From Gadus chalcogrammus (Eukaryota; Chordata; Actinopteri; Gadiformes; Gadidae), in NCBI RefSeq assembly GCF_026213295.1, contig NC_079431.1, forward strand, positions 10,730,295 through 10,794,294: DNA of 64,000 nt, written 5' to 3'. This document shows, piece after piece, positions 12,951 through 62,274 of this stretch. How positions within the stretch are numbered: the stretch's first letter is position 1; each line of letters opens with the position of its first letter. Below the pieces are notes generated by a model. That model worked only from the letters and a program-made list of their open reading frames with translations. It searched no databases and had not been told where the DNA came from. The position numbers and the translations under genes were made by a program.

Positions 12951-13048
12951 GTAAGAAGCCCCCCCTATGGACTCAGATCAGCGTGGACATATCCTGAGAA
13001 GGAAATACCAGTTCAGAACAAAAACAGGATTTGTAGAAAAAGGTTATC

Positions 13049-13103
<55 letters not shown>

Positions 13104-13105
13104 CG

Positions 13106-13144
<39 letters not shown>

Positions 13145-16100
13145 GTACGATGGTGTGAAAATGCCTAATGGACTATTGACCGTTTGTGCTTTCTCGGTGG
13201 TAAATTATAACATATATTTTGAAGTTGATTCTGAACAGTTTATTTGCAATGGGATGACACACGTTTTGCTGGAGGTGCACGCACTCATTGGCCCTGATGG
13301 TGCACCGAATAGAACAAGTGCGGCTCATTGGTATCCAGTGGTACTACCCAGTATGACGGTTGTATGCCCAGAACCAGTGGCTCCGTGAGGCGTTGCATCC
13401 CACTTCGACCTTAACCACACCCATCGCGTCTTGTGATTGGACTAAATGAACGGGGACAAAAAGGCCGACTGCTTAAGTGGCACCAAATGAGGAGATGTTA
13501 CTGTACCTTAAGATGGACCTCCGAGTATCAGTTACCTCCATCTGACTATGAAGCTAAATTTGGCAAAGACGTTACTTTAAGTCAAGATTATACTCGGTCC
13601 AGACCTCTATCAGATCTGCCGAACCGGCGCGTCATGCGCACGCCTGTCAACTTCCCACCGAGTGGCGGGATGTGGATGAAGCAACAGATAACTTGTTATG
13701 GAGACATTTTATCACGCATCATATTTCTTAGATTTCTTTGGGATTTGGGTTGTTTGCAAAACTGTTTGCTGTATAACTACAATCAGCCTATTTGGACTGT
13801 GTCACCGAAAGCTCATCACTTAAAGTCCATTAAGTGTGAAAGCTCATGACTTCACAGTGGGCATGAAGTCGCTGAATACATCAGTGAGATGTTTGCTAGT
13901 CTTAATTTGTATGCAGCATATACATCAAAGGCGCGCAATTGCGCAAACACGCGCACACACGCAAACACACGCGCATACACATTTGCGTGGGTCCATCACT
14001 AGTGCCATGGATTTTCAAGTAGTGCCACTATGTTAGCCCTTGTTGTAATAATTACAGCTCCATAGCATACCTGACTTAATGGATTTGTTGCATTGGTCTC
14101 TAGGTGGACTTCACCCCAGACCAGATGGAGGGTGAGTAGACTTTTTCATAATATGTTGTCCTCATGCATACTTTCATTCAACTGTTGGTGACTTGGTCCC
14201 CTCAATAATTATACACAAAAAAATAAAACAATCAAACAATTCATTTTCGAAAATTTAGGACGAAAATGGCCTTGACTAGAAACAGAGGGATGGGTTAATT
14301 GTCGTAATGCTATGCCATTCATTCATGACACGGTGATTGAATGAATACAGGAACCGACTGTATTTCCATAGTATTTGCGGTGGCCGTTAGACCGCCCCTC
14401 AGCCATACCGACGTCAGCTTGTATACGCTGTGGTCAGCATTCCCTTCCATTACCCAGGTCATGCGGGAGCACCTGCCTTTAAAAGGAGGGGGCTCATGTT
14501 CCCAGCTATGTTTATCAATTCCAAGGCGGTCCTTTTATAGGGAGCCTTGTCCTTGTGGCCCGAGAGCCAGAGAGGGAAAGAGAGAGAGGGAAAGAGAGAC
14601 AGCTGAGAAGTGCAGGCTAATAAAGAAGCCTCCTTTATATGATACGCCTAATGATACGCCTAAACTCGGAGGTCAAGGCTACGGCGATGGCATCCAACCC
14701 ATTTCAACGGCTTGTTATTATCATACTCATTCTTGATTCCTGTCGGCCTGTCCAAAACACATTTTCAACAAGTCTAACCTCTTTTTCCGTCCCTTCATTC
14801 CACCTCATCCACAAAACCAGGACTAACCTCCAAGTTTACTCATACATGTCCAGGTCAAACTGACAGGTCATTCATGAGTTGCATCGGCCACCTACAGTTT
14901 AAAGTCCACTACTCAAACCGTTTGTAGGCTTGTCGCGTAGGCCGGTTCATTCCCCAATTAGGAATATTAATTTCCTATTTTGTGGATGATTGTCATTTGA
15001 TCCCATCTGGAAGCTATAAGGCCTTAGCCGTTATAGGCTACAGCCTGTATAGGTATTTTTGTTACACAAATTCTGACTCCCTTGTCTCTTCTGCCCACAT
15101 GACAGATTACAGGGAGGCCTTCGGTCTGTTCGACAGGGTGGGTGACAACAAGGTATGCTACAACCAGATCGCCGACATCATGCGCGCCCTGGGACAGAAC
15201 CCCACCAACAAGGAGGTGAAAGCCATCCTGGGAAACCCCTCCGACGAAGGTAGGAGACAACAGGGGAGGAAGGGGGTCTTCAGTAGAGAGGAACCGTGTT
15301 ACATATATATGGATACTTTGATCCATTTTAAAGTGAATACAAAATTCTAATTCCTTGGGGATACAGCCGAAAGCAAGTCATTGGGCAATGTCTAAAAAGG
15401 AACTAGATGTATATGTAAAATTAAATGAGTGCAGGGACATCATCACATGCCCTTCATTTGAGTCATTGCAAATACCTATGCCACAGATATGGATATGATT
15501 TGTTTTTCATTCTGTGTGATTACGAGAGAGTCAACACCTTCTGAAATGTACACAATGGGCGGTATCAAGTCTCACCCTACCATTGCTCCTGCTTGAAGTC
15601 TTCAACTTAAAAAAACACCCTGTTGGTTGTTTTTTCTTCCACCACAGACATGAACTCCAAGAGAGTAGACTTCGAGGGCTTCCTGCCCATGATGCAGACC
15701 ATCGTCAACAGCCCCAACAAGGGAACACTGGACGACTACGTTGAGGGTCTGCGTGTATTTGACAAGGAGGGCAACGGCACAGTGATGGGCGCTGAGCTTC
15801 GTATTGTGCTGTCAACACTTGGTGCGTGGTGGCAGTGCAGTTATCATGACAATGTTAATATTAATGAATGAATTGATATATGCTGGAACAACAAGTGGTG
15901 AAAGCAACAAGAAAACTATAACATAGAATAATCCTAGGGCCTTTGAGGCCAAAATAAGGTTTATATAAATTCTATATTATATATTAGGCTTTAGGCTTCA
16001 GTTCTGGATTTACCCTCAAAACACCAATATAAAAGTAATATAATACGATTTACGGATAGTTATGAATATAAAAAAATACAGTTTTTTGTATTTATTGAAG

Positions 16101-16862
16101 AAATTGTAATACAATAAAACCGTATTTTATTTATTTAGTTTACTTAATGCCTATTAAAGAATTACGTTTGGTGGATACTCTTTTTAAAGATGCAATGTAA
16201 AGGTTATGGCGAGTAGGACAAGGCTTTATTCCTTCCATGTTGTTTCGCCCCCTATAGGCGAGAAGATGACTGAGGCCGAGATTGACGCTCTTATGCAAGG
16301 ACAGGAGGACGAGAACGGCTGCATCAACTACGAGTGTAAGTCTCAAGATCCACTCCACTTATAAACTCATAAAAATGTTAGGTTTTATAAATACCATCTA
16401 AATTTCTGCCATACCTTAACTGTACTCCACTTTGACAATGACATGTAGTCCATATAGGTGACCTTGGGTGTTTTGAAAGGCGCCTCTAAATTAAATGTAT
16501 TATTATTATTATATATTAACTTTTAACTTAAAATATAATATACATGGCATAAATAATATATTGATTTATAATATGTTAATAATAATACTGAACCCGTAAC
16601 ATTGTCTCACCTAAAACATTTTCACTGCAGTCACTTTTGTTAAAAAAAGAAAGTAATTGCTGGGTTTCATTGTGAACATAATCATAATCTTAAAACATTA
16701 ACAAAACGGCAACAATAAACTCTCTGAATTTGAGGTAAAGGTCAAAGTTCTAAAACCTTTCCATCTTTCTTTTCTCACCCACAACCCCCATTTCCCATAC
16801 CTCCTTCTCCTTCGGCTGCGGTCTGGTGTTCAGCCTTCGTCAAACACATCATGTCTATTTAA
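12819..16862 (+). CDS. myl1: myl1: fast skeletal muscle myosin essential (alkali) light chain 1
   Basis: Binds the first IQ motif of the myosin heavy-chain lever arm in fast muscle; the N-terminal extension of the long form contacts actin. Six plus-strand exons (12819-12950, 14104-14131, 15106-15249, 15648-15821, 16258-16335, 16834-16862) make 585 bases, 194 residues plus stop, the same length as human MYL1. The N-terminus [20 protein letters not shown] is the Ala/Pro/Lys-rich MLC1f arm. The EF-hand core includes [38 protein letters not shown] and the C-terminal SFVKHIMSI. Every junction is GT-AG and in phase. A 28-base second exon matches the family's gene structure. I did not find an MLC3-type alternative first exon in intron 1 or 2. 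Convergent with map2. Confidence 0.96.
13049..13144 (+). repeat. (GAT)n trinucleotide repeat in myl1 intron 1
   Basis: About 31 GAT units with one GATCGT interruption. Confidence 0.97.
14104..14131 (+). CDS. myl1: myl1 coding exon 2 (28 bases)
   Basis: Encodes VDFTPDQME plus one base; TAG acceptor and GTGAGT donor. Aligns with the family segment xxFSPDQxxE. Confidence 0.93.
15106..15249 (+). CDS. myl1: myl1 coding exon 3 (EF-hand 1)
   Basis: Encodes [20 protein letters not shown] and [18 protein letters not shown]. The first loop ([12 protein letters not shown]) lacks a full set of calcium ligands, as usual for essential light chains. Confidence 0.95.
15648..15821 (+). CDS. myl1: myl1 coding exon 4 (EF-hand linker and EF-hand 3)
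   Basis: Encodes [36 protein letters not shown] and LRIVLSTL, nearly identical to vertebrate MYL1. Confidence 0.96.
16258..16335 (+). CDS. myl1: myl1 coding exon 5
   Basis: Encodes [20 protein letters not shown] and GCINYE; phase 1 at both ends. Confidence 0.96.
16834..16862 (+). CDS. myl1: myl1 coding exon 6 (C-terminus)
   Basis: Completes SFVKHIMSI and TAA. The first residue is Ser from a split TCC codon, where mammals have Ala. Confidence 0.93.
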
Positions 16863-17326
16863 GGACCCCGTCCACGGAGCATGGTTTCATGTTGCAGACC
16901 CCATGGTGTCGAGGCATCTACTCGCTGTTGCCCACCCCTGCCCCGGGGGAACTAGGGAAGGGGGGGAGGGAACAAAGGACTTTGAGATGTCACCCGTTTT
17001 ATTTTGTTTTGTTTGGATAGACTTTTTTGTCTTCTTTATCTTCCTACTCTCTCTTGTCCGATCGGTGCTCTCCATGCATTTCATCTCATCACACCTCATC
17101 TGCTCTTCCTCATTCCCCTCTTCTTCCTTGCTTCTATGGAAGGCGTTATGCTAGTACACGAGACCTGGCCCACGTGTGTTTGGGGAGGGGAGGGGAGGGG
17201 AGGGGCAGTGGGGCTCAACGATGACCATGAGTCGCTGGCTTGGCCCAGGACTTGCCGTTCAAATCAACATAAAACGTCCTAACCCGCCCCCTTAAGTTAT
17301 AGTTTACTCCCCTCTGCTGTTTCGCA

Positions 17327-17332
17327 AATAAA
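17327..17332 (+). terminator. myl1: myl1 polyadenylation signal
   Basis: AATAAA, 465 bases after the stop codon; the GT-rich TTGGTGTGTTCG at about 17370 is a plausible downstream element. Confidence 0.7.
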
Positions 17333-17656
17333 CTTTTCACAAACTCCAGTTTTAGTTTAATCCAGTTTTTTTGGTGTGTTCGTTCTTGGTTGTACATCAT
17401 GCACCACGGTGCTAAGATGAAGTGAAGCCAGGTTCATATTTGTTGCCAGACTTAAAAAGGAAATAGAAACCCATTGTTTTGAAGGAGCCAAGCATACTTT
17501 GCACAAATCTCACATGTATTTTGGACGGGAAATTTTACCTTTTGCGTCTTTCCAGACAACAGTTTTGCGCTTTGGCTTAATCATTAAAATCTATTGATCC
17601 TTATTATTTTTTTACTAAAATGACGACAGCACTCCGATATCAGTTTTTGTCCTTAT

Positions 17657-17662
17657 TTTATT
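17657..17662 (-). terminator. map2: Candidate map2 polyadenylation signal
   Basis: TTTATT on the plus strand reads AATAAA on the minus strand. It would give map2 a 3' UTR of about 2.05 kb and leave about 325 bp to the myl1 signal. Other, weaker signals may be used. Confidence 0.4.
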
Positions 17663-19704
17663 GTTATTAATTGCTTTACCTAGAGTCATATCAACAGGAG
17701 AAAAACTGCATACATCAACTTGACCTTTAAAATACATTTACAGTTGCTGTAGGGTGGGTTGGCAGTACAGGAATAAAGGGAATGCAGAAAAAACACAGAA
17801 GCAAACAAACACTAGCAGGTGAGGGTTCTAAGAGCTGGGGAAGGAGGCAGGATGTACCACAAAAGTGTTAGCGGAAAAAGAAAACTAGATTAACACGTCC
17901 TAACATATGATAGAGGAGTATTCCCTTTTTTGTCATTTTTCTTTTCTTTTATGAAAATGTCATTTTTTTAATGCGTTTTCTGGTGGTTTTCTTCCATCGT
18001 TTCCTCTCTTACCCTACGCATTGCCACAAAACGGTCTGACACAGTTGCATCCTTATATCAAAAACAAAACAGAAACAGCTTGAAATCTCCAAAAAACTCA
18101 AAACACGCGCACAGTTTCCAGAGACTTTCCCCATTGAATCTCAGGTCCAATTTGTGTTCTGTCTAGTCGAAAGACCCCTTCTTACGGGCCCGGTGACAGC
18201 CTGCCTGGGATAGTGGTGCTGTAGGGGGGTCCTCACTATCCAATCTATTTACACTTTTATCCAAAGCGACCTACAGGGAATTCAGATACATGTACTTAAG
18301 GAGCAGGTAGGGAATTGGGCATCTGGCACCAGGATGCCTACTACAAGTATACCGCGAACAGTGAGGATCCAACCCAGTACCTGTTTGAACCCAGTAGCCA
18401 CTACACTATCATGCCCCGATACATACACCATCCAATCCTCTCGCGCCAAGGAAACAATCATCTACAGCAATCGGAGTCACTCTGCAAGGCATCACAGTTT
18501 GAAAGACACATATATTCTTTAGCCGTTATTGGTTGTTTGTTTTCTTCCTAAGTGTTATGTGTGGGGTGATGGATTATTTTTCTTACGGTTGGTTCTCGAG
18601 TGGAAAAACACAAGCACAGCACATTTCTAGGAGGCCTGCTTGCACACTGTAAACGGCTAAAAACTACAAAATATACTTTTTTTATCCAATTATTTCAGGA
18701 AATAAACAAATGATTGTAATACTTTGAAGTACAAAATAGCTTCTTTTCTACAAGAGCTGATACATGCTTGCATATCATGGACTTGTTTTTTAGCAATTTT
18801 GAACTTTGAATGCAATCTCACAGTTACCAGACAATTATCCAATCGTTTCATTTTCTAATCAAATTCAAAATGATGGAGGTGTCAAATAAGTTGTGTTTTA
18901 TACATGTATTTATATATATATATTAGTTAAATATAATATCTACGAATGATGGTAAGAATACTTGATTCTTTTGCGACGGGGGGGGGTTGTCTGGCATCCA
19001 TGCACATTTTAAATAATACGTGCTGCTAGGGATCGGTGGTCACATGACGTATCTAATTAGTGTATAGCGAAGAAAAAGCACCGCAGCATGTTCTCAGCAC
19101 TGATCCCGGACCTGCGGAGCTCCCACCTGGAAACTGTTCCATGCGAACCACGGTGAGCAGGTCGCGGGACCAGTGCTCGGAGACCAGGACTATTCTATTG
19201 ACAATCGTAGTGAAAAGATACCAAAATGGAAGGGCCAACGCGCACTGGGGTGGACTGGATAGGAAAACAGAGGAACCAAATGATGGCGGATCCTTCCTGT
19301 CGTCTCGTAGTTGTGATGATTAATTCACTTTTTTAACAGGTGTGGGCGTATGTATGTGTGTGTGTGTGTATTTGTTTGTATGGGGAGGGAGGGGAGACGC
19401 AGTGGCAGGTGGTTAATAAATAAGAGCTGTGGGTAATCATAGAGCGTTGTAGTTTGTGTTGGGGGGGGGGGGGGGGTGATGGAGGGTATTCCTGGCTGGC
19501 CGTGAGAAGTGACGGTGGGCTGCGTGGTTCGGCAGATCTTGGCGGGGAGGAGGGTTTGTTCGTCGACGCGAGGCGTATACCTGTTTTAGTCAGTGGACTT
19601 CCGGAAGAAGAGCGGTGGTGGAAGTCGTGGCCGGGGGGGGCGGGGGGATTGGGGCATGGGTGGGCTCGGGCGGCGGGGGATAAGGGTGGTGCACCTACGG
19701 TGGC
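17663..19704 (-). other. map2: Probable map2 3' UTR
   Basis: No coding sequence. It lies directly after the map2 stop and contains poly-G runs near 18979 and 19460 and a repeat-like patch at 18236-18425. UTR status is inferred from position and the candidate polyA signal. Confidence 0.4.
18236..18425. repeat. Dispersed fish repeat with TTTATCCAAAGCGACCTACA
   Basis: Contains the phrase TTTATCCAAAGCGACCTACA and later TTTGAACCCAGTAGCCACTA, a pairing I recall from a very common fish interspersed repeat. A shorter relative with GCTTTATCCAAAGC is at about 2728-2745 in cps1. Confidence 0.5.
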
Positions 19705-55291
<35,587 letters not shown>

Positions 55292-55911
55292 TCTGGAACT
55301 AGCAGTGAGGGCCGAAGGGGAGAAGAGTCAGGCTTCTCTCCTCTCTGAGTGAGGAAGAGATGGAGAGGGAGACGGAGAGAGATGTCAAGTATTGGAACGG
55401 TAGCCCCTTGAGATGGAGCGCCTGGCTGCAGACACAATCCACCCTCCACCAATTTCCACCATTGCTCCCTCTGTCCCTCACTCCAAACAATACCCTCCCA
55501 ATGTTGGGTAACCATGCACAGCATAATACGGGGGAAGTAAAGACATGAATAGAGATGAGAAAATGTGGTTCTGTGGAATTAACATATATACTATAGATAC
55601 ACGATAATCACACACATAGAGTGACTACATCCACCATGGAGGCAGATTAAAGAGGCGTGTGAAGCAACATAGCTCCACATATCCTTTCTTGTGTGTCATA
55701 ATCCATGCTGCAGAATCGTGTACTGCATGGAGGCTGCTGTGTGTGCAGTGTGCCCTGTCCCTGGATGTATCGAAAATGGCTTCTGCCTGAGCGGCCGATT
55801 TGTGCGGTGTTAGAAATGTTGCCGTTGGCCCAATTCACAGCCACAGTAGGGCAGTGAATCTCTCCAACACCCCCCCGGTGAAGAGAGTGTGCGTGTGTGC
55901 CCAAGTATAAT

Positions 55912-56058
<147 letters not shown>

Positions 56059-56610
56059 ACCTGCATCCTGCATGGGTTTGTGTGTGCAGAAACCCCAGCT
56101 CTGAGTATGTGAATCTCCAGATGATAGATAGTGGCCATCTTGGAGGTAGGTCATCTTTATTGGCCTTCGCTGCACTTAATGCACTTGAGACGAAGCCTGG
56201 ATATGCAGCATCTACATCTAGCAAGCTAGCTAGCTAGCATTAGCCTGCTCCCTCACCCAGCGTGCAAATGTCACCCCATAATCAAACACACACACATACA
56301 CACACATAATCAGCCATCAATTGGTTCTCATGTAAAAAATACTTCAGCCACCTGGGCTTAAAAATATGCACACACACACAAATAGCGACACATACTCCTT
56401 TACACTAATATATGAGCACTTTCATGTTGCATTCGGTTTGAATGTCAGCAAGATGTAAGGTTCACATCACACTGCTTGGGGTGCCGCTTTAGGGGGACGC
56501 GGTATAAATCACATTCAATCCAATGCATCGTTTAATCAATGTATAGTCAATGATAATCACATATGCACACACAGACACACACAGACACACATCTATGGGA
56601 AAGGGCACCC

Positions 56611-56723
<113 letters not shown>

Positions 56724-57289
56724 GACGGGATAGCCTTTAAGAACAGCGTACGCACACCGCTCCCTACTGCACTGAGCTCCCCCCTCCCATATACCACTTA
56801 GTGAGCACTTCATAAGGGGGAATTAAGGTTGAGTCGTCAAGACAAAGGGGGGAGAGAGAGCCAGAGCTAGAGCAAAATTGCGAGAGAAACTGAGGGAGAG
56901 AGAGAGAGAGCATTGATCCAAGGAGACAGGCTTTGCAGGGTGTTGGTGAGGGGGCGTCATTCATTGCACATATACAGGAGGCAAGCTGCTCTGACCCTGC
57001 TATTGAGCAATTTACAGAGAAACTGAAAACAATAGGCAGAGAGAAAGAGGTTTATTTCTGCTCTTTCTGGAGGGAATACGGTGGCGTTTCTAGCATTGGG
57101 AGGTTAGGGTTAGGGTTAGTTAACTGCATACGCATAACGGTCGCCTTGTATGACCATACTGTCATCCATATGGCCACGGCCCTAACGTTGTTCCAGCCAT
57201 TCAGAGTGACGGCCAGATGGAATTCAAGCAAAATCACATTAAAATCAGAAAAGTCTTCCATGCAGGTTTATGTTAATCTTTTAACATAG

Positions 57290-57540
57290 TTATTTAGTCT
57301 ATTTTGATAAAAAACTGTTTAGATTGCCTCGTAGATTCCTACATTTTCCTTTAAACGCCGCCATTGTTTTTTTTAATTGGCCAGACTGCGGCGCTCCTTG
57401 TCTGTCATGAACTGAAGCTCCCTCCCCCGAGCCTTGATTGGTCCTGGCATTTAAATGTTTTTTGGGCATGGCCTTCAACTGGTTCGTGAGCAGACTGATC
57501 CACAGAGAGAATGTGAACACGCGTGATCGTGTCCGTTGAC
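57290..57540. repeat. Diverged copy of the 27.4-kb MITE body
   Basis: Shares CCATTGTTTT, CTGCGG-GCTCCTT, GTCATGAACTGAA-CTCC, TGATTGGTYC and AGAGAATGTGAAC-like blocks in the same order as 27741-27910. Confidence 0.55.
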
Positions 57541-59585
57541 GAAGGCTAGCATCGCGGTGGTGGCGGAGTAAGAGCTAAGCGCAGTCACCACCTTGCTCCG
57601 CTGTCTGCAGAGATCATGAGGCGCCACAAAGTGACAGTTGCTAACACAGCAAGGACCCTTGGTGTTGCATCGCTAAAACGCCAGAGGCACTTACACTACA
57701 CTTATGAACCACGGTTGGAACTAGGAACAAATGACTGCTCACTGGAACTAATTAAACAGCACAATTAAACCGAATACAAACACAAAACGGTAATGAACCA
57801 AATAACAGGCCTAAAGGTTACAGTTTGAACGTTCCGTATGCAATCCCTGATTCCAGAATGGTGAGGTACGATATGGACCATACGGGTTGATATCAGCAGG
57901 TTATCCGTGATGTATTCACTATGTCTGGGATGTCTCTGTTCCACTCTTCAGCGGTCACGCATGAATGATCTCTGATGGCTTCTCAAGACCTCTAGGTGAA
58001 CCACCTTACATCTACCAGTTAACTTCACAGCATCTGAAAATCCTACATGATTTGTTAAGACGTAAAATGAAGATAGGTCAAACATGGTACTGGGCCTCAT
58101 CAACTGGGCCAATAGGCAAAATAAAAAAAATATTCTCCTGCATTTCTTCAAAATATATACTTACTCTCTTTATATAGATTTTAGTATAATTATAGCTATC
58201 AGAAAGAGATTGTTTTACGACAAATACACATGCACGACAATCACGACCACACACAAAGTTGATCAGACATGCTGGCCATAGTCACGCACACACCAAGGCA
58301 AATAAAATCCCAAAGGATCAATCCACATTAAGAAGTGTGCCCCGATATCCCCCTTTTCCCCAGTCATATCACTGAAGCAAACTCACTACAACCAGATGTC
58401 GGAGAGAGAAAGTGAGTATCGGCCTCTGAAGGAGAGAGGAATGTGAAGAAGGCCCCCACAATGACTCGGCTAGACGGCTAGCTTGGATGACACAGCATTG
58501 TGCGACCGCTCTCATTTAGATGTGAGCACTCGGCAGCCTGAACTGACATGACGGGAGTGCATTCTGGGCAAGACATTGGTCCATTTTGTGTCAAAAAAAC
58601 GCTTTCCTTGTTTCCTTCTCTCTCCCAAATCTGATTGGTAATGCACTTATAAGTACTACAACTAAAAAATTCATAATTCATAATAATAAGATATTTATAT
58701 CAACCACACCCATAAGAATCTCTCTCTATCTTGATCCCGGATCAGACCAAAATGGGGACAATGAGACGAGACAGGATAAAACGACCCCAGATTATATTGT
58801 AGCATGACACATCATGATTCCAGTCTAGGGATTCTGTAGTGCGTCTTTCCCCCAAGTCTGATACAGAGAAAGTCTAGTTTTAAGTTGTACTAGCCTATAA
58901 GATGTTACATGTTGCATCTTGAAGAAGGCTTTTCTGACTACTTTACTAAAAACTGCAGTTCTACGTCCAGTCTTATCTCATCTTCTTGTGTTAAACCAGG
59001 CAGCAACCATGACTGCCCGTTTGTGAAATCCCTGGCAGAAGGGACTACCACGTAGTTCCTAAGACCACCTTTAGATGGTTTGGAGTGGCTGGGTGAAAAA
59101 AAGTGTTCACCTTTGTAAGTTTGGAAAATTGTAATTTAATTCCTGTAATACAAAGCAAATATGCTTTCTCTTCGTTTTGGTTAAGAACTCAGTGACAGGT
59201 AGAGGCACGGCCATCTACCTCCCAACCTCCAAGTGTTAAATTCAGAGCAAAAAAATGTATATCAATGGCGGAGCCCGTGATGCAAAATGTACGGCTTCTT
59301 AACGCTTGTGTGTAAACCAATGGGTCAATGGATGCAATGTCCATATGATTTACAGCCTATGGTCTGAACCTGCCCTCAGTCTCTCCCCTGGTCTGTCTCA
59401 TGCGGGTGTCGCCGTCTGTCGTCGTGGAGTCAAGGTGTCTTTGAGCTGTGTGGCTGAGGACCAGATGCACCCCGACCGATGTCTGGGTACAGGGTGTCAA
59501 AGAAAAGCAGAGCGAGGAGGCAAGTGGCCACCCTGCCATGCAGCTGATTACAGTGTTTAGTTCACTATTGGTGTGGGCTTATGGG

Positions 59586-59933
<348 letters not shown>

Positions 59934-60089
59934 TATGTGTGCGTGCATCAGTGGTCCCCTTGCAAGGGCATCTTGGGATTGAGGGTTAATTGAAATCCAA
60001 ACACACATTCTAGTAGGCTGGTTTGTAATACCGAGCCAGACAAAGATAGAGAAGAGAACAACACAACGCAACAAACACAAACAACTCAC

Positions 60090-60165
60090 GAAGAAGAAGA
60101 AGAAGAAGAAGAAGAAGAAGAAGAAGAAGAAGAAGAAGAAGAAGAAGAAGAAGAAGAAGAAGAAG
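60090..60165. repeat. (AAG)n trinucleotide repeat
   Basis: About 25 AAG units. Confidence 0.98.
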
Positions 60166-60639
60166 ATAAGGGGGTCAATGGAGGCAAGGGGCAGGGTAAA
60201 ATAACAGGGTGGGTGTGGCCAAATGAGAACAATGGGGTCGATTAAAGCGAAAAATACATTCGCCAGTTACAACACAGCACAGACATCTTCTGAGGAAGCA
60301 GGGTCGCTGCGGCTCTTGGCAGGAAGACTTGGCGTGGTGCCTGATGTCGTGCTGAGGTGTGCTGCCCTTCAAGTCAACCAAGGAATACAAAGACACGCTC
60401 AAAGCATCTGGCTGCTGGAGCTCAGCGTGGTCGGACCAGCAGTAGGATCAGCTGGCTGTCATTATAAAGCAACGGGCACGCAACAGTTCAATGCTAACGG
60501 TCAAGCACTTTATACCCTGATCATCTGCAAAAACTGCATCATGCTGCAAAAAAAAAAACATTATATAATTGCTTCTATGGTGTTACATGTGCCATACATA
60601 GCCATGATCATCATCATGCATGTGTGTGCTAATATAATG

Positions 60640-60725
60640 CATAATTAATCCCCAGAGGGAAATTCTGTTTTCTCAGCATGCTGCAGTAAAAATATAGATA
60701 CATAGTCCCACAAGGAGGAATAAAA
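60640..60725. repeat. LINE-type tail fragment
   Basis: TTAATCCCCAGAGGGAAATTC followed by a weak CATAGTCCCAC end; the GATCCCC-like phrase is typical of fish retroelement tails. Confidence 0.45.
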
Positions 60726-61044
60726 TATAATGGCCAGATTATCTAAACGTTGGTCTTGATATTGTACGCACACAATGACCTCTCTAACGAAATCAAATAG
60801 TTGAATGTGATTTTGTTCTCAGGATAGAACAGTGAAGTGAGTGAATAATCAAATATGACCCAACATAATTGACTGGAGTTGTTTAATGAACCTAGATGTT
60901 AAGACGCGCAAGAAACACTGGAAAAGTAAGAACGACCACACGGGGCCTGAGGAAGCTGTGCAGACCGAGCAGTAAGCAATGGTTCGTCTTGCAGAAAGAA
61001 GGACGAGGCACAAAAGAGGCCAGATCTGCTGACGGGGAGGCCAG

Positions 61045-61201
<157 letters not shown>

Positions 61202-61322
61202 CAACTTCCCTGGAGACTTGGAGCTCTAGTTGATCCAGAGCCAACGAAACAGAGGTACGTAATTCATGGTGGCAAGGGCATGCTGTTGTTCGTCTCAGCT
61301 CGCTGTCCAGCCGTTAACCAGG

Positions 61323-61394
61323 GCACACACACACACACACACACGTACACAAATGCACTCACTCACACACACATGTACACACACACACACACAC
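61323..61394. repeat. Imperfect (CA)n microsatellite
   Basis: Three CA blocks split by GTACACAAATGCACTCACT and ATGT. Confidence 0.9.
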
Positions 61395-61781
61395 ATTATT
61401 AACTGTTGCCGATTTACTCTTCGTCTTTAGGGTATGAACACACTGATTAATTTAATGCATGTATGAATTATAAAATAGAAGTAAGACCAATTCCCTTCAT
61501 ACATACACAAGCACCCTTGCGATGCGTGACGTAACATCAAAGGCGTGAGACCTTAAAGAAAACAGCTTTATTCGTGACACCTTGCAAGATAATTACGCAA
61601 TCAAGCCCACACATCCCCTTTCATTACATCCATTTTACTCAGCCTCTCCTATTCTGATTTTCTCTGTTCTTATTCCCTCTAATGGTTCTGCCTCCCACCT
61701 GCTATTTTACCTCTTCGCTTCTTGTATTCAAACCACTCCAATCCACCTACTCATCCTTCCTCTCCAACGCCTCCTCCGCCT

Positions 61782-61980
61782 CTTCTTCTTCTTCTTCTTC
61801 TTCTTCCCTCAGTCATATCTCTCTCTCTCTCTCTCACTCTCTCTATCCCTCTCTCCCTCCCTCTCCCTCTCACCCACTCTACCCCTCTCTTTCCCTTTTC
61901 CGTGCTTCCTCTCCCTCCCTCCCAGCCTCCCCCTCTCTCCATCCCAAACCCTCCCATCATACCTCTCTCCCTACTTCCCT
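61782..61980. repeat. (CTT)n then CT/CCCT-rich pyrimidine tract
   Basis: About 8 CTT units, then about 170 bp of pyrimidine-rich sequence with CTCT and CCCT. Confidence 0.9.
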
Positions 61981-62211
61981 CCTACGATCCTAGCACTATG
62001 CAACCACTGCCCTTAGTCTTAGTGTGAATATGTGTGTTGTGTGTGTGCGCTGTGTGTGTGTGCGCCTGTGTGTGTGCGTGAGTCCCACAGATGCTGCATT
62101 GCGGGGCTCTTGACTGCGCTGGCTGGCTCACTGCAGGCGACAAGACGAACGAGAGAATACACTTAAACAACCAAGGTCCACCGTCTGCATGTGTGCGTGT
62201 GCGCGAGTGCT

Positions 62212-62215
62212 TGCA

Positions 62216-62274
<59 letters not shown>
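62212..62274. repeat. (GCGT)n tetranucleotide repeat
   Basis: About 15 GCGT units; alternating purine-pyrimidine, hence prone to Z-form DNA. Confidence 0.97.

Noticed and set aside
13049..13158. Methionine-run frame in myl1 intron 1
   Set aside because: It is one reading of the GAT repeat and lies in an intron with clear splice sites on both sides.
14460..14560. Possible internal MLC3-type promoter in myl1 intron 2 (CTTTAAAAGG and CTTTTATAGG boxes)
   Set aside because: The boxes have seven, not six, A/T bases between CC and GG, and no MLC3-like first exon follows; kept only as a weak possibility.
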